The translations under genes were made by a program, and so were the position numbers. This document shows, in pieces, positions 36,841 through 48,200 of a stretch of DNA of 64,000 bases. The DNA comes from Pleionea sediminis. Its GTDB lineage: Bacteria > Pseudomonadota > Gammaproteobacteria > Enterobacterales > Kangiellaceae. The stretch lies in NCBI RefSeq assembly GCF_007570825.1, contig NZ_SUNB01000001.1:186001-250000 (forward strand). The letters are read 5' to 3'. Within the stretch, counting starts at the first letter, position 1. Each line of letters starts with the position of its first letter. A model generated the notes under the pieces. The model saw only the letters and a list, made by a program, of their open reading frames with translations. It was not told the origin of the DNA and made no database searches.

Positions 36841-38115
36841 TCAAGCGTCTTCGTCAGTATCGCTGGTCAAATTATTGAGCTGGGTTTTCAACTCAATCCA
36901 TCGTGACATATATTCTGAACTGTTCATACTTTGGTGGCGCATCATGGCGCCCAGAAAATGCTTCGCTCGATGCACAGATACGTCCGCTAGTATGTTATCT
37001 AACGCAGCAATTAGTGCTTTTTCATAAGGTCGGTAATCATATCGGGTATTTAACAACTTCTTGGCACTGTCTTGACAACCTAACCAGGAATCTTCATCTC
37101 GATAAAGGCGCACTGCTTGCTCGACGAAGGATTCAAATCCATCTTCTACCGCACCAGGCCAGTCCGAGCCATCGTACATGCCCTCTGCACCTATCGAAGT
37201 GGTAATACTGGGTGTTCCAGTAATCATAGCGTCCAATAATTTGCCCTTAATACCAGCACCAAATCGCAACGGGGCCAGTAAAATACGCGCATTCTCAATA
37301 ACCTCAAAGGCATCTTCCGCACGGTCACAAACATTAAATCCAGAAGAAGGGTCATTTAATGCTGTCGCTTTTGGCGGTGTATAAGCACCATAAATATTGA
37401 GTTCTGCAGTGGGCAATTGTTGTCGAATCTTCGGCCAAAGCTGCTTTAAATATAAAACGGAATCCCAATTTGGTGCATGACGAAAATTTCCTATTGCGAC
37501 AAAGTGACTTCTCTCGGACCATGATTTCGTCTTCCGGTTAAACTCCGAGTCGTTCAATAAAAAAGGCAAATACAACAACTGCGATTCCGGAACGTGAAAC
37601 TGCTTTTGCAGCAGCTCAAACTCAAAGCTCGAAATAATTAAAGAAAGATCACTGCGGTGAATTGCAGAAATTTCGCGGTAGGCAATATCATTAAAATAAA
37701 ATGCAGGTTCACACTCTTTATTTTGTTTAAAAGCCGTATGACGCGCATGTCGTAAAAACTGTAAATCTTCGGTATCTAAAATTCGAACAGCATTGGGACA
37801 TTCTTGAGCCACTCGCCAGCCAAACTGCTCTTCCATCATAAAACGATCAAATAGAACCGCATCAGGCTGAAGTTCTCTAACAAACTCATTAAATGAAACA
37901 TCATTTAGTTTGATTTCAACAGACTCGATATTCTCCGAAGATAAATCATGCATAAATTCTGTTTTTTTTGCCGGAGTAGAAAAAATCACACGCCAATGAT
38001 GCTTTTTAAAGAGTCGTAAAAGCGAGAGCATGTGCCGACCCGCCGCCGACGAGTTTGGCTCTGGCCAAACGTAACCGATCACCAAAAGTGTATTATTAGA
38101 ATTGAAATCAAACAT
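36841..38115 (-). CDS. Glycosyltransferase, GT4-like
   Basis: A 424-residue protein with a GT-B fold. A Rossmann-like N-terminal half starts IGYVWPEPNSSAAGRHMLSLL, and the C-terminal GT4 motif is RFGAGIKGKLLDAMITGTPSITT with the preceding NARILLAPL. Such enzymes transfer sugars from nucleotide-sugar donors; the acceptor is unknown. There is no polysaccharide cluster next to it. The last about 45 residues are a variable tail. Confidence 0.85.
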   Translation of the reverse strand: MFDFNSNNTLLVIGYVWPEPNSSAAGRHMLSLLRLFKKHHWRVIFSTPAKKTEFMHDLSSENIESVEIKLNDVSFNEFVRELQPDAVLFDRFMMEEQFGWRVAQECPNAVRILDTEDLQFLRHARHTAFKQNKECEPAFYFNDIAYREISAIHRSDLSLIISSFEFELLQKQFHVPESQLLYLPFLLNDSEFNRKTKSWSERSHFVAIGNFRHAPNWDSVLYLKQLWPKIRQQLPTAELNIYGAYTPPKATALNDPSSGFNVCDRAEDAFEVIENARILLAPLRFGAGIKGKLLDAMITGTPSITTSIGAEGMYDGSDWPGAVEDGFESFVEQAVRLYRDEDSWLGCQDSAKKLLNTRYDYRPYEKALIAALDNILADVSVHRAKHFLGAMMRHQSMNSSEYMSRWIELKTQLNNLTSDTDEDA

Positions 38116-38210
38116 AATCTACAATAAAGGCCAGCAACCAATCTAAGAATTTAGAAAGAACTCAGCCATGAGTAACTTTTACATTAAAACCAAGTTCGTT
38201 TCATTCACAA

Positions 38211-39248
38211 CTAAGCTTCGTCTAATTGCCAGTGAACTTCTTGCCCAGCATAAAAAGGAACAATGGGTGATCCATCGGGAAGCTCTATCGACTCAGGTAC
38301 TTGCCATGATTTCTTTCTTAAAGTGATCGTTTTTTCGTTTCTTGGAAGCCCATAAAAATCAGGACCATAATGTGAGGCAAACCCTTCCAGGTTTTCTAAA
38401 CAGCCTAGGTCGTCAAATACTTGCGCATATAACTCAATAGCACTCCATGCACTGTAACATCCTGCACAGCCACAGGCTGTTTCCTTTTTATGTTTCGCGT
38501 GAGGTGCTGAATCGGTTCCTAAAAAGAATTTTTTAGACCCACTGGCCACGGCTTTTTGCAAAGCAATTTGATGTGTGTTTCTTTTCAGTATTGGCAAACA
38601 ATAATTATGTGGTCGAATGCCACCTACTAATAAATCATTTCGATTCATTAACAAATGTTGTGGAGTTATAGTCGCAGCAACGGTATCCGGAGAAGTAACG
38701 ACAAAATCAACCGCGTCTTTTGTTGTGATATGTTCCAGAACAACTTTCAATGATGGAAAGTTACGAACGATATCAATTAAAAACCGATCAATAAATTCTT
38801 TTTCTCGATCAAAAATGTCAACATGACTCTCTGTGACTTCTCCATGCACGAGTAAGAGCATACCTTGCTCGTGCATTTCCTCAAAAATAGGATACAGCGC
38901 ATCTAACTGACTCACTGCAGCGTCAGAGTTAGTTGTCGCTCCTGCAGGATACAACTTAGCAGCAATGACACCAGCTTTTTTTGCTTCCCGTATGTCCTTT
39001 CTAGTCGTTTGATTAGTCAGATACAAAGTCATAAGAGGTTCGAAAGAATGACCTTTCGGAATGGCGTCTACGATGCGAGACTTATACTCTAGCGCCATGT
39101 TTGCCGTTGTAACGGGAGGAACGAGGTTTGGCATAACGATTGCTCGAGCAAAACATCGAGCGGTGGCTTTAACGGTTTCCTTTAAAATATCGCCATCACG
39201 AAAATGCAGATGCCAATCGTCGGGTTGCGTTATGGTCAATTCGGTCAT
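38211..39248 (-). CDS. pyrC: Dihydroorotase, class II
   Basis: The 345-residue zinc enzyme of pyrimidine synthesis interconverts carbamoyl-aspartate and dihydroorotate. It has the His-x-His metal motif in [10 protein letters not shown], the probable carboxylated lysine in [13 protein letters not shown], ligands His in LVHGE and LEHITT, and the catalytic Asp in [14 protein letters not shown]. Length matches the E. coli homodimeric class II enzyme. The gene is monocistronic between the GDPD and glycosyltransferase genes. Confidence 0.97.
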   Translation of the reverse strand: MTELTITQPDDWHLHFRDGDILKETVKATARCFARAIVMPNLVPPVTTANMALEYKSRIVDAIPKGHSFEPLMTLYLTNQTTRKDIREAKKAGVIAAKLYPAGATTNSDAAVSQLDALYPIFEEMHEQGMLLLVHGEVTESHVDIFDREKEFIDRFLIDIVRNFPSLKVVLEHITTKDAVDFVVTSPDTVAATITPQHLLMNRNDLLVGGIRPHNYCLPILKRNTHQIALQKAVASGSKKFFLGTDSAPHAKHKKETACGCAGCYSAWSAIELYAQVFDDLGCLENLEGFASHYGPDFYGLPRNEKTITLRKKSWQVPESIELPDGSPIVPFYAGQEVHWQLDEA

Positions 39249-39351
39249 GCCGTCTCCATTGCTGTGATTTCAAAAGGAAGATAGAAATTAAACTTTCGAT
39301 TATGACCGCATTATACCACTTAAAAAGGAAGTTTGGGGGACGGAGAAATTT

Positions 39352-39373
39352 GCGAGGCAGAATGCTGCCTCGC
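39352..39373 (-). terminator. Hairpin after the glycerophosphodiesterase gene
   Basis: GCGAGGCAG and CTGCCTCGC form a perfect 9-base stem with a 4-base loop, 12 bases past the stop codon of the minus-strand GDPD gene; AAATTTCTCC follows. It may act as a terminator, or may be a member of a dispersed palindromic repeat. Confidence 0.55.
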
Positions 39374-39384
39374 CCTACAGCTTA

Positions 39385-40623
39385 TTAGCGAATATTCATA
39401 CAATTTGCATAAAAACTCGTAGTTGCTGGCCAATCAGAAAAAACACCGATAACACCAACTTTTCGAGCAAGTACATCGAGCACTTTATAAGTGTCACCAT
39501 CATTATTTATCAATTGTGAAATAGACTGATGATACCATCCACCGCCACTGGCCAAAGGACCATCTCTCTCAAGAGTCCAGGTAATTATTTTTAAGCCCGC
39601 TTGTTTAGCTAGTAACGCGTAACTTGAGGGCACAATTTCGTTATTTTCGGAAACACTCAACAATGCCCACATGGGAGGCGCAATAATATTTACACCCTGA
39701 TCTCTAAGACGCATCATATCCACTAAACTGGGCTGGAAGTCTTCATCTTGATACATGCGCGCATCGAGATAAACCGCTCTTTGAGCATATCGAGGCTCGT
39801 TTTCTATCCAGTATTTAACATCATCTAAGTTAAAAGACTGGGGAAAAACCTGACGAGGTGGAATACGGGCTTCACGATACTCGTCGATCATTTGTTGCGC
39901 GTAATCGGCTTGAGAGTATGTCCCCTCATAAGGCATATCAACGGATGGCGCTTTCAACTCAGGTGTCATTTTCACGCTTAATTGCTTGAACAAGTCAATA
40001 CTTTCTTTATGAGATAAAACAGTTCCGCATGAAGAGTATAAATCCGTACGCCATTTTGCTGTCCCTTTCAAATACTCGGCAACACTCTTAGCATCAGTAT
40101 TCGCAGCATCCATTTTTCCGCACAAACTCTTAAACTCATTCAGTGTGATATCGCTGGTACAACAGCGAGCAGATGCGGGCTTACCCGAAACAGGATCTGC
40201 TGGAGAAAAAGGTTCGCTACACTTGGTAGCTAACTCAGGAATTTCCAAAATGTTTGTTGTCGTATGTAAGTCGCACTGGGAATGTCGACATACAAGCTCT
40301 TTATCTTGAGTAAATGTGACATCACACTCAACGATACCAGCCCCCATTTTTGCAGCTGCAATATACGACTCCTTCGTGTGCTCAGGAAACTGCATTGGCG
40401 CTCCACGATGACCAATTGAAAAATCTGATTTACGATAAAACAAGCGATCTTCACATTGCTGAAGTGCGGACTTTAAAGGCCCTTCATCCATATCATTTAA
40501 CAAAAAAAAGGGCCTAGGCCCTAACTGATTATCAAACAGCTTTTTCCATGAGTTATTCTGTGCTTTTGCTGATGACGTAACGCAAATAACTAAAAATATT
40601 GTGGCCCATAAGAACAATTTCAT
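39385..40623 (-). CDS. Secreted glycerophosphodiester phosphodiesterase
   Basis: A 412-residue protein with a cleavable signal peptide (cleavage near residue 21, AKA). The GDPD domain begins [22 protein letters not shown], with catalytic His of HRG, then EHT and ECDVTFTQD metal ligands. Compared with bacterial GlpQ, a Cys-rich insert of about 85 residues follows the ECDV motif, with Cys pairs suited to disulfides. The enzyme would release glycerol 3-phosphate and alcohols from phospholipid-derived glycerophosphodiesters in the periplasm or outside the cell. Confidence 0.88.
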   Translation of the reverse strand: MKLFLWATIFLVICVTSSAKAQNNSWKKLFDNQLGPRPFFLLNDMDEGPLKSALQQCEDRLFYRKSDFSIGHRGAPMQFPEHTKESYIAAAKMGAGIVECDVTFTQDKELVCRHSQCDLHTTTNILEIPELATKCSEPFSPADPVSGKPASARCCTSDITLNEFKSLCGKMDAANTDAKSVAEYLKGTAKWRTDLYSSCGTVLSHKESIDLFKQLSVKMTPELKAPSVDMPYEGTYSQADYAQQMIDEYREARIPPRQVFPQSFNLDDVKYWIENEPRYAQRAVYLDARMYQDEDFQPSLVDMMRLRDQGVNIIAPPMWALLSVSENNEIVPSSYALLAKQAGLKIITWTLERDGPLASGGGWYHQSISQLINNDGDTYKVLDVLARKVGVIGVFSDWPATTSFYANCMNIR

Positions 40624-40840
40624 ATTATCTCCAGAAGTTCATCTTAAAATTGAATTTAATATCCAACGACAAACTTAGAATATTGAGATAATGTGAAAAC
40701 GAAATGTACAAAACATGACAAATTTATCAATTAATTTATTCTCCTGAAATTATACTCGACTGGAGATGCGAAAGATTTATTCTAAACTGATAAGTCGGAC
40801 ATTATAAAAAAACAAATAACTCACAGTGACAAGGAGACAT

Positions 40841-42139
40841 ATGAAAAAACAACCCGACATCCACCTTAATTTAAATGTGCGAGGTTTACCTTTATCAGCA
40901 ACATTAGCCATCAATGAGATCAGTAACGACCTCATTAAGCAGGGCCAGCCAGTCACAAAGCTGGGATTAGGTCAAAGCCCATTTCCAGTACCACAAGTTG
41001 TCGAAGAAGAGCTTAAAGTTAATGCTCACCAAAAAGACTATTTACCGGTAGCAGGATTAAGGGAACTGAGAGGTGCAGTTGCAGATTACCATCATAGAAC
41101 TCATGGTATTTCTACGGCACCGGAAAACATATTAATTGGCCCTGGTTCAAAAGAATTAATGTTCATTCTCCAATTAGTGTATTACGGAGACCTGGTAATT
41201 CCAACGCCAAGCTGGGTATCTTACGCCCCACAAGCTCATATTATTGGACGTCATATTCATTGGCTTGAAACGGATGCCTCTAATCAATGGAAAGTTACTC
41301 CTGAATGCATCGAAGAACTGTGCCACAAAGATGAAAATAAACCGCGACTTGTTATTTTAAATTATCCAGCCAATCCACACGGATATACGTACACTGAAAA
41401 AGAATTAAAAGCGTTAGCAAAAAAATTCCGAAAATATAAAGTTCTGGTTTTATCTGACGAAATTTATAGCGAACTCGATTACGATGGCAATCATGTGTCT
41501 ATCGCCCAATTTTATCCAGAAGGAACAATCATTAGCAGTGGATTAAGTAAATGGTGTGGTGCTGGAGGGTGGCGCCTTGGAACTTTTGCTTTTCCGAATA
41601 ATATGAAATGGCTACTTAATGCAATGGCAACTGTGGCCAGTGAAACATTTACCTCAACCTCGGCCCCAATACAGTATGCTGCTGTGCGTGCCTTTATCGG
41701 CGGTCTCGAAATTGAGCGTTATCTGGCAAATAGCCGGCGCATATTACACGCTATTGCCAAAGCGATAGTCTCTCGGTTGCAAAATGCAGGCTTTGACCTT
41801 GTCATGCCGGATGGCGCCTTTTACATTTTTCCTGACTTTGCACCTTTTAAAAAGAAACTCAATCAGCGAGGAATTACCTCGAGCTCAAAATTGTGCGAAG
41901 TAATTTTAAAAGAGACTGGAGTCGCCATGTTACCAGGAGAGTCATTCGGACGACCAAAAGATGAACTGACCGTCCGAATTGCTTTTGTCGATTTTGATGG
42001 TGCCAGAGCGTTAACAGCAGCAGAGCAAATTCCTCTCGATCAGACTCTGGGTGAAGAGTTTGCCAAACAGTATGGCGGTGGATGTATCAGTGGCGTTGAA
42101 AAAATAATTGATTGGCTAAATGAAACTCAAGCTGAATAA
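40841..42139 (+). CDS. Class I/II PLP-dependent aminotransferase
   Basis: The start at ATG 40841 follows AAGGAGA; a GTG 15 bases upstream is in frame but lacks such a site. The 432-residue fold-type I aminotransferase carries the PLP-binding lysine in SGLSKWCGAGGWRLG and earlier NYPANPHGYTY and SDEIYSELDYDG, which contact the cofactor. The class is clear, but substrate (aspartate, aromatic or other amino acids) cannot be read from the sequence. The gene stands alone, ending at a hairpin shared with the downstream barrel gene. Confidence 0.9.
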   Translation: MKKQPDIHLNLNVRGLPLSATLAINEISNDLIKQGQPVTKLGLGQSPFPVPQVVEEELKVNAHQKDYLPVAGLRELRGAVADYHHRTHGISTAPENILIGPGSKELMFILQLVYYGDLVIPTPSWVSYAPQAHIIGRHIHWLETDASNQWKVTPECIEELCHKDENKPRLVILNYPANPHGYTYTEKELKALAKKFRKYKVLVLSDEIYSELDYDGNHVSIAQFYPEGTIISSGLSKWCGAGGWRLGTFAFPNNMKWLLNAMATVASETFTSTSAPIQYAAVRAFIGGLEIERYLANSRRILHAIAKAIVSRLQNAGFDLVMPDGAFYIFPDFAPFKKKLNQRGITSSSKLCEVILKETGVAMLPGESFGRPKDELTVRIAFVDFDGARALTAAEQIPLDQTLGEEFAKQYGGGCISGVEKIIDWLNETQAE

Positions 42140-42148
42140 AAAATAATA

Positions 42149-42180
42149 CCGGGTTGCAAAATGACAACTTAACAACCCGG
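42149..42180 (-). terminator. Hairpin terminator for the barrel-protein gene
   Basis: CCGGGTTG and CAACCCGG form a perfect 8-base stem with a 16-base loop, followed on the minus strand by TATTATTTTTTA. It lies just after the minus-strand stop at 42198 and between convergent genes. Confidence 0.75.
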
Positions 42181-42197
42181 TGTAACCATAGTTAGCC

Positions 42198-43013
42198 TCA
42201 GAACTGAGCTGAAACTCCGAGAGTTAACACCTCTTGGTCAAACTCTATTCCAAAAATATCGGCTGTACCCGATTGATAACCAATATTCGCGGATACATTT
42301 TTATTAAAAAAGTGACGAACGCCAACACTGTACTCATCCTCGGTAGTAACACCAGCAGAGACAGAAGTCATTTCATTGAAATAGTAAGAAGACTCTAGCG
42401 CCCAAGCATCATCAAATTCATTATCCATATACGCTAAACTCGCGGTCAAATACCCTCCATTGCTCAATGCCGTAAAATACTTTGAAGACAACATTGTTTG
42501 CTCGCCTTCATCATCCACGGTCATCGAAAATCCGATGTAATCGCTTTTGTTCAGTTGATAATTATAAGCAGCAGAGAAGTAACTAACCGTATCAAAACCA
42601 TTGTCAATGACTTCGACATCAACCAACAGGTCATCCGAAATTAAATAACCCAGTTTTACTGCGGAAACATCATCGCCATCCTCATCGTCTGAATAAGATG
42701 CACCCACTAAGAAACTATTTACGAATAATTCTCCACCTACAGTGCCTGAGTAAAAATCCCCATTTTCAACATTAAAGTAATTTCCAAAAACATTACTGGT
42801 TGAATTGATGTATTCAAATTCATTTAACGGACCTAATGATGTTTTGTCCGAAAAAAAGTATTGTCCAGATAAAGCTACGGCATTCATATCAGTTTCTACC
42901 GGGCCAAATTCAAAGTTCGTATTTTGATAAGATACATCGGTAAATAATTGGTAGTCTTCAGCCATAACAGTGGTTGCAGCTAGCATTGACGCAACAAGTA
43001 ATTTTAACTTCAT
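42198..43013 (-). CDS. Predicted outer-membrane porin-like protein
   Basis: A 271-residue protein with a signal peptide ending VMA-ED (about residue 18). Repeated amphipathic strands with acidic loops follow, and the C-terminal residue is Phe (SAQF), the BAM recognition signature of outer-membrane barrels. Aromatic girdle patterns recur every 10-12 residues. The number of strands suggests a 12-16 stranded channel, but the family was not recognised, so substrate is unknown. It has a terminator and appears monocistronic. Confidence 0.75.
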   Translation of the reverse strand: MKLKLLVASMLAATTVMAEDYQLFTDVSYQNTNFEFGPVETDMNAVALSGQYFFSDKTSLGPLNEFEYINSTSNVFGNYFNVENGDFYSGTVGGELFVNSFLVGASYSDDEDGDDVSAVKLGYLISDDLLVDVEVIDNGFDTVSYFSAAYNYQLNKSDYIGFSMTVDDEGEQTMLSSKYFTALSNGGYLTASLAYMDNEFDDAWALESSYYFNEMTSVSAGVTTEDEYSVGVRHFFNKNVSANIGYQSGTADIFGIEFDQEVLTLGVSAQF

Positions 43014-43238
43014 GAGATACTCCAGTTATATTTGTAAAATTCGAGAGCAATTTTACCCAAGTAAACTGAACCATTCCTGAACTGGCGATTAAATTAAGTC
43101 TCATCTACTCTTAGAAGATGTCGTGCATTAAATAACCAGCAAGCAAGCTTATCAAGACATCAACACTCAACCCCTGTAAGATAAGAGTCATACAATACGC
43201 GATCGATACAGGCTTAAATAAAATAAAGAGGAATTGCC

Positions 43239-44738
43239 ATGGTAAATCGACTCACATTATATTCCATACTGATAGTTGTTCTATCGGGATGTGCTAACAC
43301 TAGAGTTATCCAATCAGAAACATCACACTTCAAAGCTACCGAAGAGTTTTATCAGTCAATAACTCGACCATCAGCCATAGATGAATCAACACTTAATCTA
43401 TTTCTAACTAAAATGCCCAAAGGTGCTGACATCCATCACCATTACTCAGGAACAATTTATGCCGAAACTTACTTAGATTGGGTTAAAGAAAAAGGTTGGC
43501 TCATCAATCCCTGCACATCGAGAATTATTACATCCAATAAAAAAACGAAAATTAAGGCTTGCGATAAGCCGGCAATGACAGTTCAAGAACTTTTAAATGA
43601 CAACCGTTCTTTTCGCCAATTACTAATGCTTTGGTCCAATAAAGATTTCTCAAATCATTTTCATGAGCAGGTTCCACCAGACTCAAATTTTTTTAATACA
43701 TTTGGTTATTTTGGCCCAATATCCGATGACAACCAGGCAATTGGCTTAAAAATCATCAAGCAACGTGCCATCGATGAAAATGTTTCTTACATTGAAACCA
43801 TGCTGAGTCGTGTCGGAGTAAAAGCAAAAAACTTTTTCGATAACCAACAATCCATATCCCTAATTGACGAACTCAGGAAAACAGAAAGTCAAAAAGAAGT
43901 CGACACCATATTAAAGAAAATTGACGATGCAGTTCTCAATAACTCCGACTTTGTATCGCAAGTAAAATCTTTTGTCGATACGTTAGAACAAGACCACCAA
44001 GGTATCGACCAATCCAACTTTACCATGCGATATCAATCTTATGCCGTACGCGTATTGAATCCGTTGCAAGTGTATCTTGACTTATTAGCTGGTTACCAAG
44101 CTTGTGAGACATCACCCCTTTTTGTCGGTGTCAACATTGTCGCACCTGAAAATAATGCGACCGCTCTCGCAGACTATACGCTACATATGCGAATGTATAA
44201 TTATTTAGCGAGAAATTATCCACAAGTGGGACGAGCACTACACGCAGGGGAACTTACACTCGGCATGGTTCGTCCTGAAGATTTGTTATTCCATATCGAA
44301 GAAGCAAGAAACATTGCCAAAGCACAACGAATTGGACATGGTATCGATATACCCTATGAAAAAAACTCAATTAATGTTCTTAAAGATTTAAAAGAAAACG
44401 CAGTCGTAGAAATAAACCTGACGAGCAACGAATTTATACTTGGCGTTAAACACAATGCTCACCCATATAATATTTACTCAAAATACGATGTACCCATGGT
44501 CATTTCAACCGACGACTCCGGTGTTTCGAGAAACAACTTAACAAATGAGTTTGTATTATTAACCACTCGTTATCGACCAGACTACTCCCAGATTAAGGAA
44601 TATGTCTTTAATAGTATTAAATACTCTTTCCTTACGGAGGAAAAGCAAAAAGAAATAATGAAAGATTTGTCTTTACGTTTTCAGGTGTTTGAGAAAGAAA
44701 TGTCGGGATTATGGAGCCAAATAAAGCAAGCTCAATAA
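43239..44738 (+). CDS. Adenosine deaminase-like lipoprotein
   Basis: A 499-residue protein with lipobox LSGC (Cys18) and an amidohydrolase domain of the adenosine/AMP deaminase superfamily. It shows the metal HxH motif in KGADIHHHYSG (about His66/His68), HAGELT (catalytic Glu), RIGHGIDI and the metal-binding Asp pair in STDDSGV. A ribosome site AAGAGG lies upstream. The protein is longer than cytoplasmic adenosine deaminase (about 330), with the extra length between the first motif and the core, resembling secreted ADGF-type enzymes. It may deaminate extracellular adenosine for purine salvage, but substrate is not proven. Confidence 0.85.
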   Translation: MVNRLTLYSILIVVLSGCANTRVIQSETSHFKATEEFYQSITRPSAIDESTLNLFLTKMPKGADIHHHYSGTIYAETYLDWVKEKGWLINPCTSRIITSNKKTKIKACDKPAMTVQELLNDNRSFRQLLMLWSNKDFSNHFHEQVPPDSNFFNTFGYFGPISDDNQAIGLKIIKQRAIDENVSYIETMLSRVGVKAKNFFDNQQSISLIDELRKTESQKEVDTILKKIDDAVLNNSDFVSQVKSFVDTLEQDHQGIDQSNFTMRYQSYAVRVLNPLQVYLDLLAGYQACETSPLFVGVNIVAPENNATALADYTLHMRMYNYLARNYPQVGRALHAGELTLGMVRPEDLLFHIEEARNIAKAQRIGHGIDIPYEKNSINVLKDLKENAVVEINLTSNEFILGVKHNAHPYNIYSKYDVPMVISTDDSGVSRNNLTNEFVLLTTRYRPDYSQIKEYVFNSIKYSFLTEEKQKEIMKDLSLRFQVFEKEMSGLWSQIKQAQ

Positions 44739-44746
44739 CTAAGTTT

Positions 44747-44775
44747 TAGCGAGAGCCCTTAAAGAGCTCTCGCTA
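44747..44775. terminator. Bidirectional terminator between convergent genes
   Basis: TAGCGAGAGC and GCTCTCGCTA form a perfect 10-base stem with a 9-base loop between the convergent deaminase-like and DUF4442 genes. A TTTT precedes the stem, giving AAAA-type flanks on the other strand. Confidence 0.7.
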
Positions 44776-44781
44776 AATCAG

Positions 44782-45270
44782 TTACTTTCTTTTGGGTGTC
44801 CAGGCCCAAATCATTTCACATTCAATTGGTTCATTTCCCTCACTATCGGTTACCACCACAGGGACCGTCAGTTCTCCTTTTTCGGTGTCAATAATCTGTT
44901 GTATTTGTTCACCTGATAGTTTCGCAACAGCGCGTAAATTACCTTTTGCGCGCTTGAGGTAACTTACCCGCATTGACTTTATTACCGGTGTACGGTCATC
45001 AGGAACATTCATACCAACCACCATTCCTGTCGCCGTTTCAGCTAATAATCCCATTGCCGCAGCATGAATTCCTTTTATGTGATTTCTCACCTTTTTCCGA
45101 TTTTTTAAAGTCCATATACTTTCTTCACGTGAGAGCGCTTCGCACTTAACTCCAGCTGTGCCAACAAATTTAATCGTTGAGCCCAACAAATAATTTAATA
45201 ACCAATTTCGATACAACTTAGGTTTGTTGTTTATTTTATCAACAACACTCGCTAAAAAATTCTTTTTCAT
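44782..45270 (-). CDS. DUF4442 hotdog-fold protein
   Basis: A 162-residue protein of the DUF4442 hotdog family (thioesterase-like). It shows KNRKKVRNHIKGIHAAAMGLLAE (about residues 56-78) and the strand MRVSYLKRAKG typical of PaaI-like folds. Enzymes of this fold usually hydrolyse acyl-CoA, but no catalytic residue can be assigned with certainty. It follows the helicase gene by 15 bases on the same strand, though no functional link is evident. Confidence 0.82.
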   Translation of the reverse strand: MKKNFLASVVDKINNKPKLYRNWLLNYLLGSTIKFVGTAGVKCEALSREESIWTLKNRKKVRNHIKGIHAAAMGLLAETATGMVVGMNVPDDRTPVIKSMRVSYLKRAKGNLRAVAKLSGEQIQQIIDTEKGELTVPVVVTDSEGNEPIECEMIWAWTPKRK

Positions 45271-45285
45271 AACTCATTCTCAAAT

Positions 45286-48200
45286 TTAATATTCCGAATA
45301 TTCTAATAGCTTTTGGTGCATAGGAAAATACAATGCGCATCGAATCGGCCTCTGATCGAGTGCTGACATCAATTTGGCGTACATTTGAAGCTGTCCACGA
45401 TATGAGGCTAACTCCGATTCAAAAAACTGCTCGAGATCATCTCCCTCGTGGTAGCTGGATTTATAATCAACAATCCAGCGAGTTCCCTTCTCGTCAATAA
45501 AGGTACGATCAATAACGGAGCTTACAAACTGCCCCTGCACTTTTGTCGACAGTTCAAACTCAGATTCCGCCGATGGATGTTTGGTTAATATCCAGCGACC
45601 GGTTGGATCGCTCAAACATAAGCTAAGTGACTGACGAATTCGCTCCGACCAAAACTCAATCTCATCATCAATTAAATTATTCTGCTTTAAACGTTTTTTG
45701 AAAATTGGGACTAGATGATCAACACGAGCGGCATCCCAGCTATCAACACCTTCTTCTGATATTTTTTGCAAGTAGCGATGAATTAAAGTGCCAACGATTG
45801 AAGCACTGCTATTACCCCGCTCAAATTCAATATCATCTTTGTCTGAACTCATCGTTGTCATAAATTGAGTTAGCTCAAGTTCCGGCGAAGGCAAATTAAT
45901 TATGGCACCCAATGGAATTCGCCCCAAACCTCTCTTGTGCTCAGCTATAACCGAAAATGACTCGTCAACGGGGTTATCATAAGCCTTACGTTGCTTTTCT
46001 ATTTCAAATTCAACAGTAGGCCATAATTGATTCAACAGCGAACCACGGTTAGGAGCTTTGACGGAGAAGTCGTCACCATTATCAGTAACTTTTGACTCGG
46101 CAATCAAATAAAGGCTTTTCTTTGCTCTCGTTGAAGCCACATACAACAAGCGTCCGTTTTCATACACCTGCTTTTCTTCGTTAATTCCATTTAATAACTG
46201 ATACATTTTATCTTCATTCTCATTTCCAGTTTGCATTGGTGCCACTAAAAAATCGCCAAACTGAGAATCATCGGGAAGCTCTTGCCACAAAACCAATTGT
46301 GAACGTTCGTTTCTGGGTTGCTTCTCCAAATGAGGAACAATCACGTGATCAAATTCAAGTCCTTTCGATTTATGAATACTCATTACTTTTATCGGATGCG
46401 TTTTATGTTCCACTTCGAATTCAGAGAAAAGCTGTTCAATTAATTTATCGACTATTTTTATATTATTAAGTGATTGCCCCGATAACTTCGCCTCAAAATA
46501 GCTGAAGAATCGCTCTGCATCTTTAAAATCTCGTGGGTTATGATTCAAATGATAGCCGCCCAAAGCCAACCAACATGATTTTACCAAGCTGATTACGGGA
46601 GCATTACCTACTCGGTTAACAAAAGGTTTAATACGATAATAAAACTCCTTCAAACGTGTATAATCATCTTCCAACTCGGTTTCTTCATTAGACTGCGTTA
46701 CCCAGCTTTCTAGTACTCGCCAGGGCGCCTGTGACCTGCTAAATAGTTTTTGCATCGCGACAAGTGAAATACCGCAAAGTTGACTTCTTAATAAACCCGC
46801 TAGAGCAATAGAATCTGCTGGATTTATAAAAAAGCGAACTAAACTTTTCAAGTTTTTAATGAGTGGGCGTTGTTCAAGGCGCTCCATCTCTATCGCTTCA
46901 ACAGGAATTTCATTCGCTTTCAACAGTGTGACGACTTTTTGGGCATGCGATTTATTCCGTACAAGAATGGCAATTGAATGATCTTTATTTTCCGGTTTTT
47001 GCTGTATCGACTGAATTATCCGCAACATCTCAATAGACTGGTAGTTTTCGTCGGCATTAAGTTTATGCAAAAAATTTACAGCATCTTTATTATTATCACT
47101 GTTCGCATCAGCTAAACTTACAGGAACTGCGCCAAGCATCGCATTTTCTGTGTCCGGAAAAATTGTCTTGAATGCACGATTAACCCAATGAACAATTCCT
47201 GCATCTGAACGGAAGTTTGTTGTTAAAAGCAGTGGCTCCAACTCAATACTTTGAAGACCATATCGCCGACAATTTAGATATAAACCAACATCAGCCTCTC
47301 GAAATCGATAAATCGACTGCATAGGATCGCCAACAACAAATAATGTTCGACCATCGCCTGATTGCCAGCCACTGGTTAATAATTTCAATAATTCATATTG
47401 TCCGTGAGATGTATCTTGAAACTCGTCAACTAGGATATGTTTAATTTGATAGTCTAACTTTAATCCAAGATCAGTAATGCCAATGTCATCTTGCAAAGCG
47501 AATAGAGCAGATAGAGAGAGTTCAATAAAATCAACTTTTCCACGAGCCTGAAATTCCAACTTCAAAAAGCCAAGCAATATATTTAAACATTGATTAAGTG
47601 CTTCTATAACCTTCCACTGCTCATCAGTATATTCACTGTCAGGCAATGCGCTGACTTCTTTTAAGAGCTGTAAAAACATTGGGTATGTTTGTAGCTCCTC
47701 AAGTATTCTCTCGCGCAGCTCTTTTTGTTGCTGAGCGATTGCTTTTTGCTCCTTACCTTTTGCAGTACTAGGTGATAACACGCCATCATTTTTAGTGAAA
47801 CGCTTCTTCAACTCGCCCTTTGCTGTCAGCAAATAACTAGCAATTGATTTCCAGTGAACTAGATCATAAACATCATCTCCAGGCCACTGCTCTAACGAAG
47901 CAATTGACCACAATGCATGCGATTCTGGTAATCCATCGGCATGCTGAGCGGTTAAATGAATCCAGTTAAAAAAATCAGATTGCAATGAGTTAGGGCACTG
48001 TTGAGTTAAGTTAGATAACTTTAGTCCTATAAACTGACCAAGCGCAGCTTCTAAAGCTTCACGATCAAGCAACCGTTGATTGGCAACAAAGTGTCTAATC
48101 CACTGATCACGACGAGCAAGCAATGTTGAAAGTAATTCAACCAACGTTGGAAGTTGATTATTCACTCCTTTTAAAAGCGTTATCAAACTACTCTCAAATT

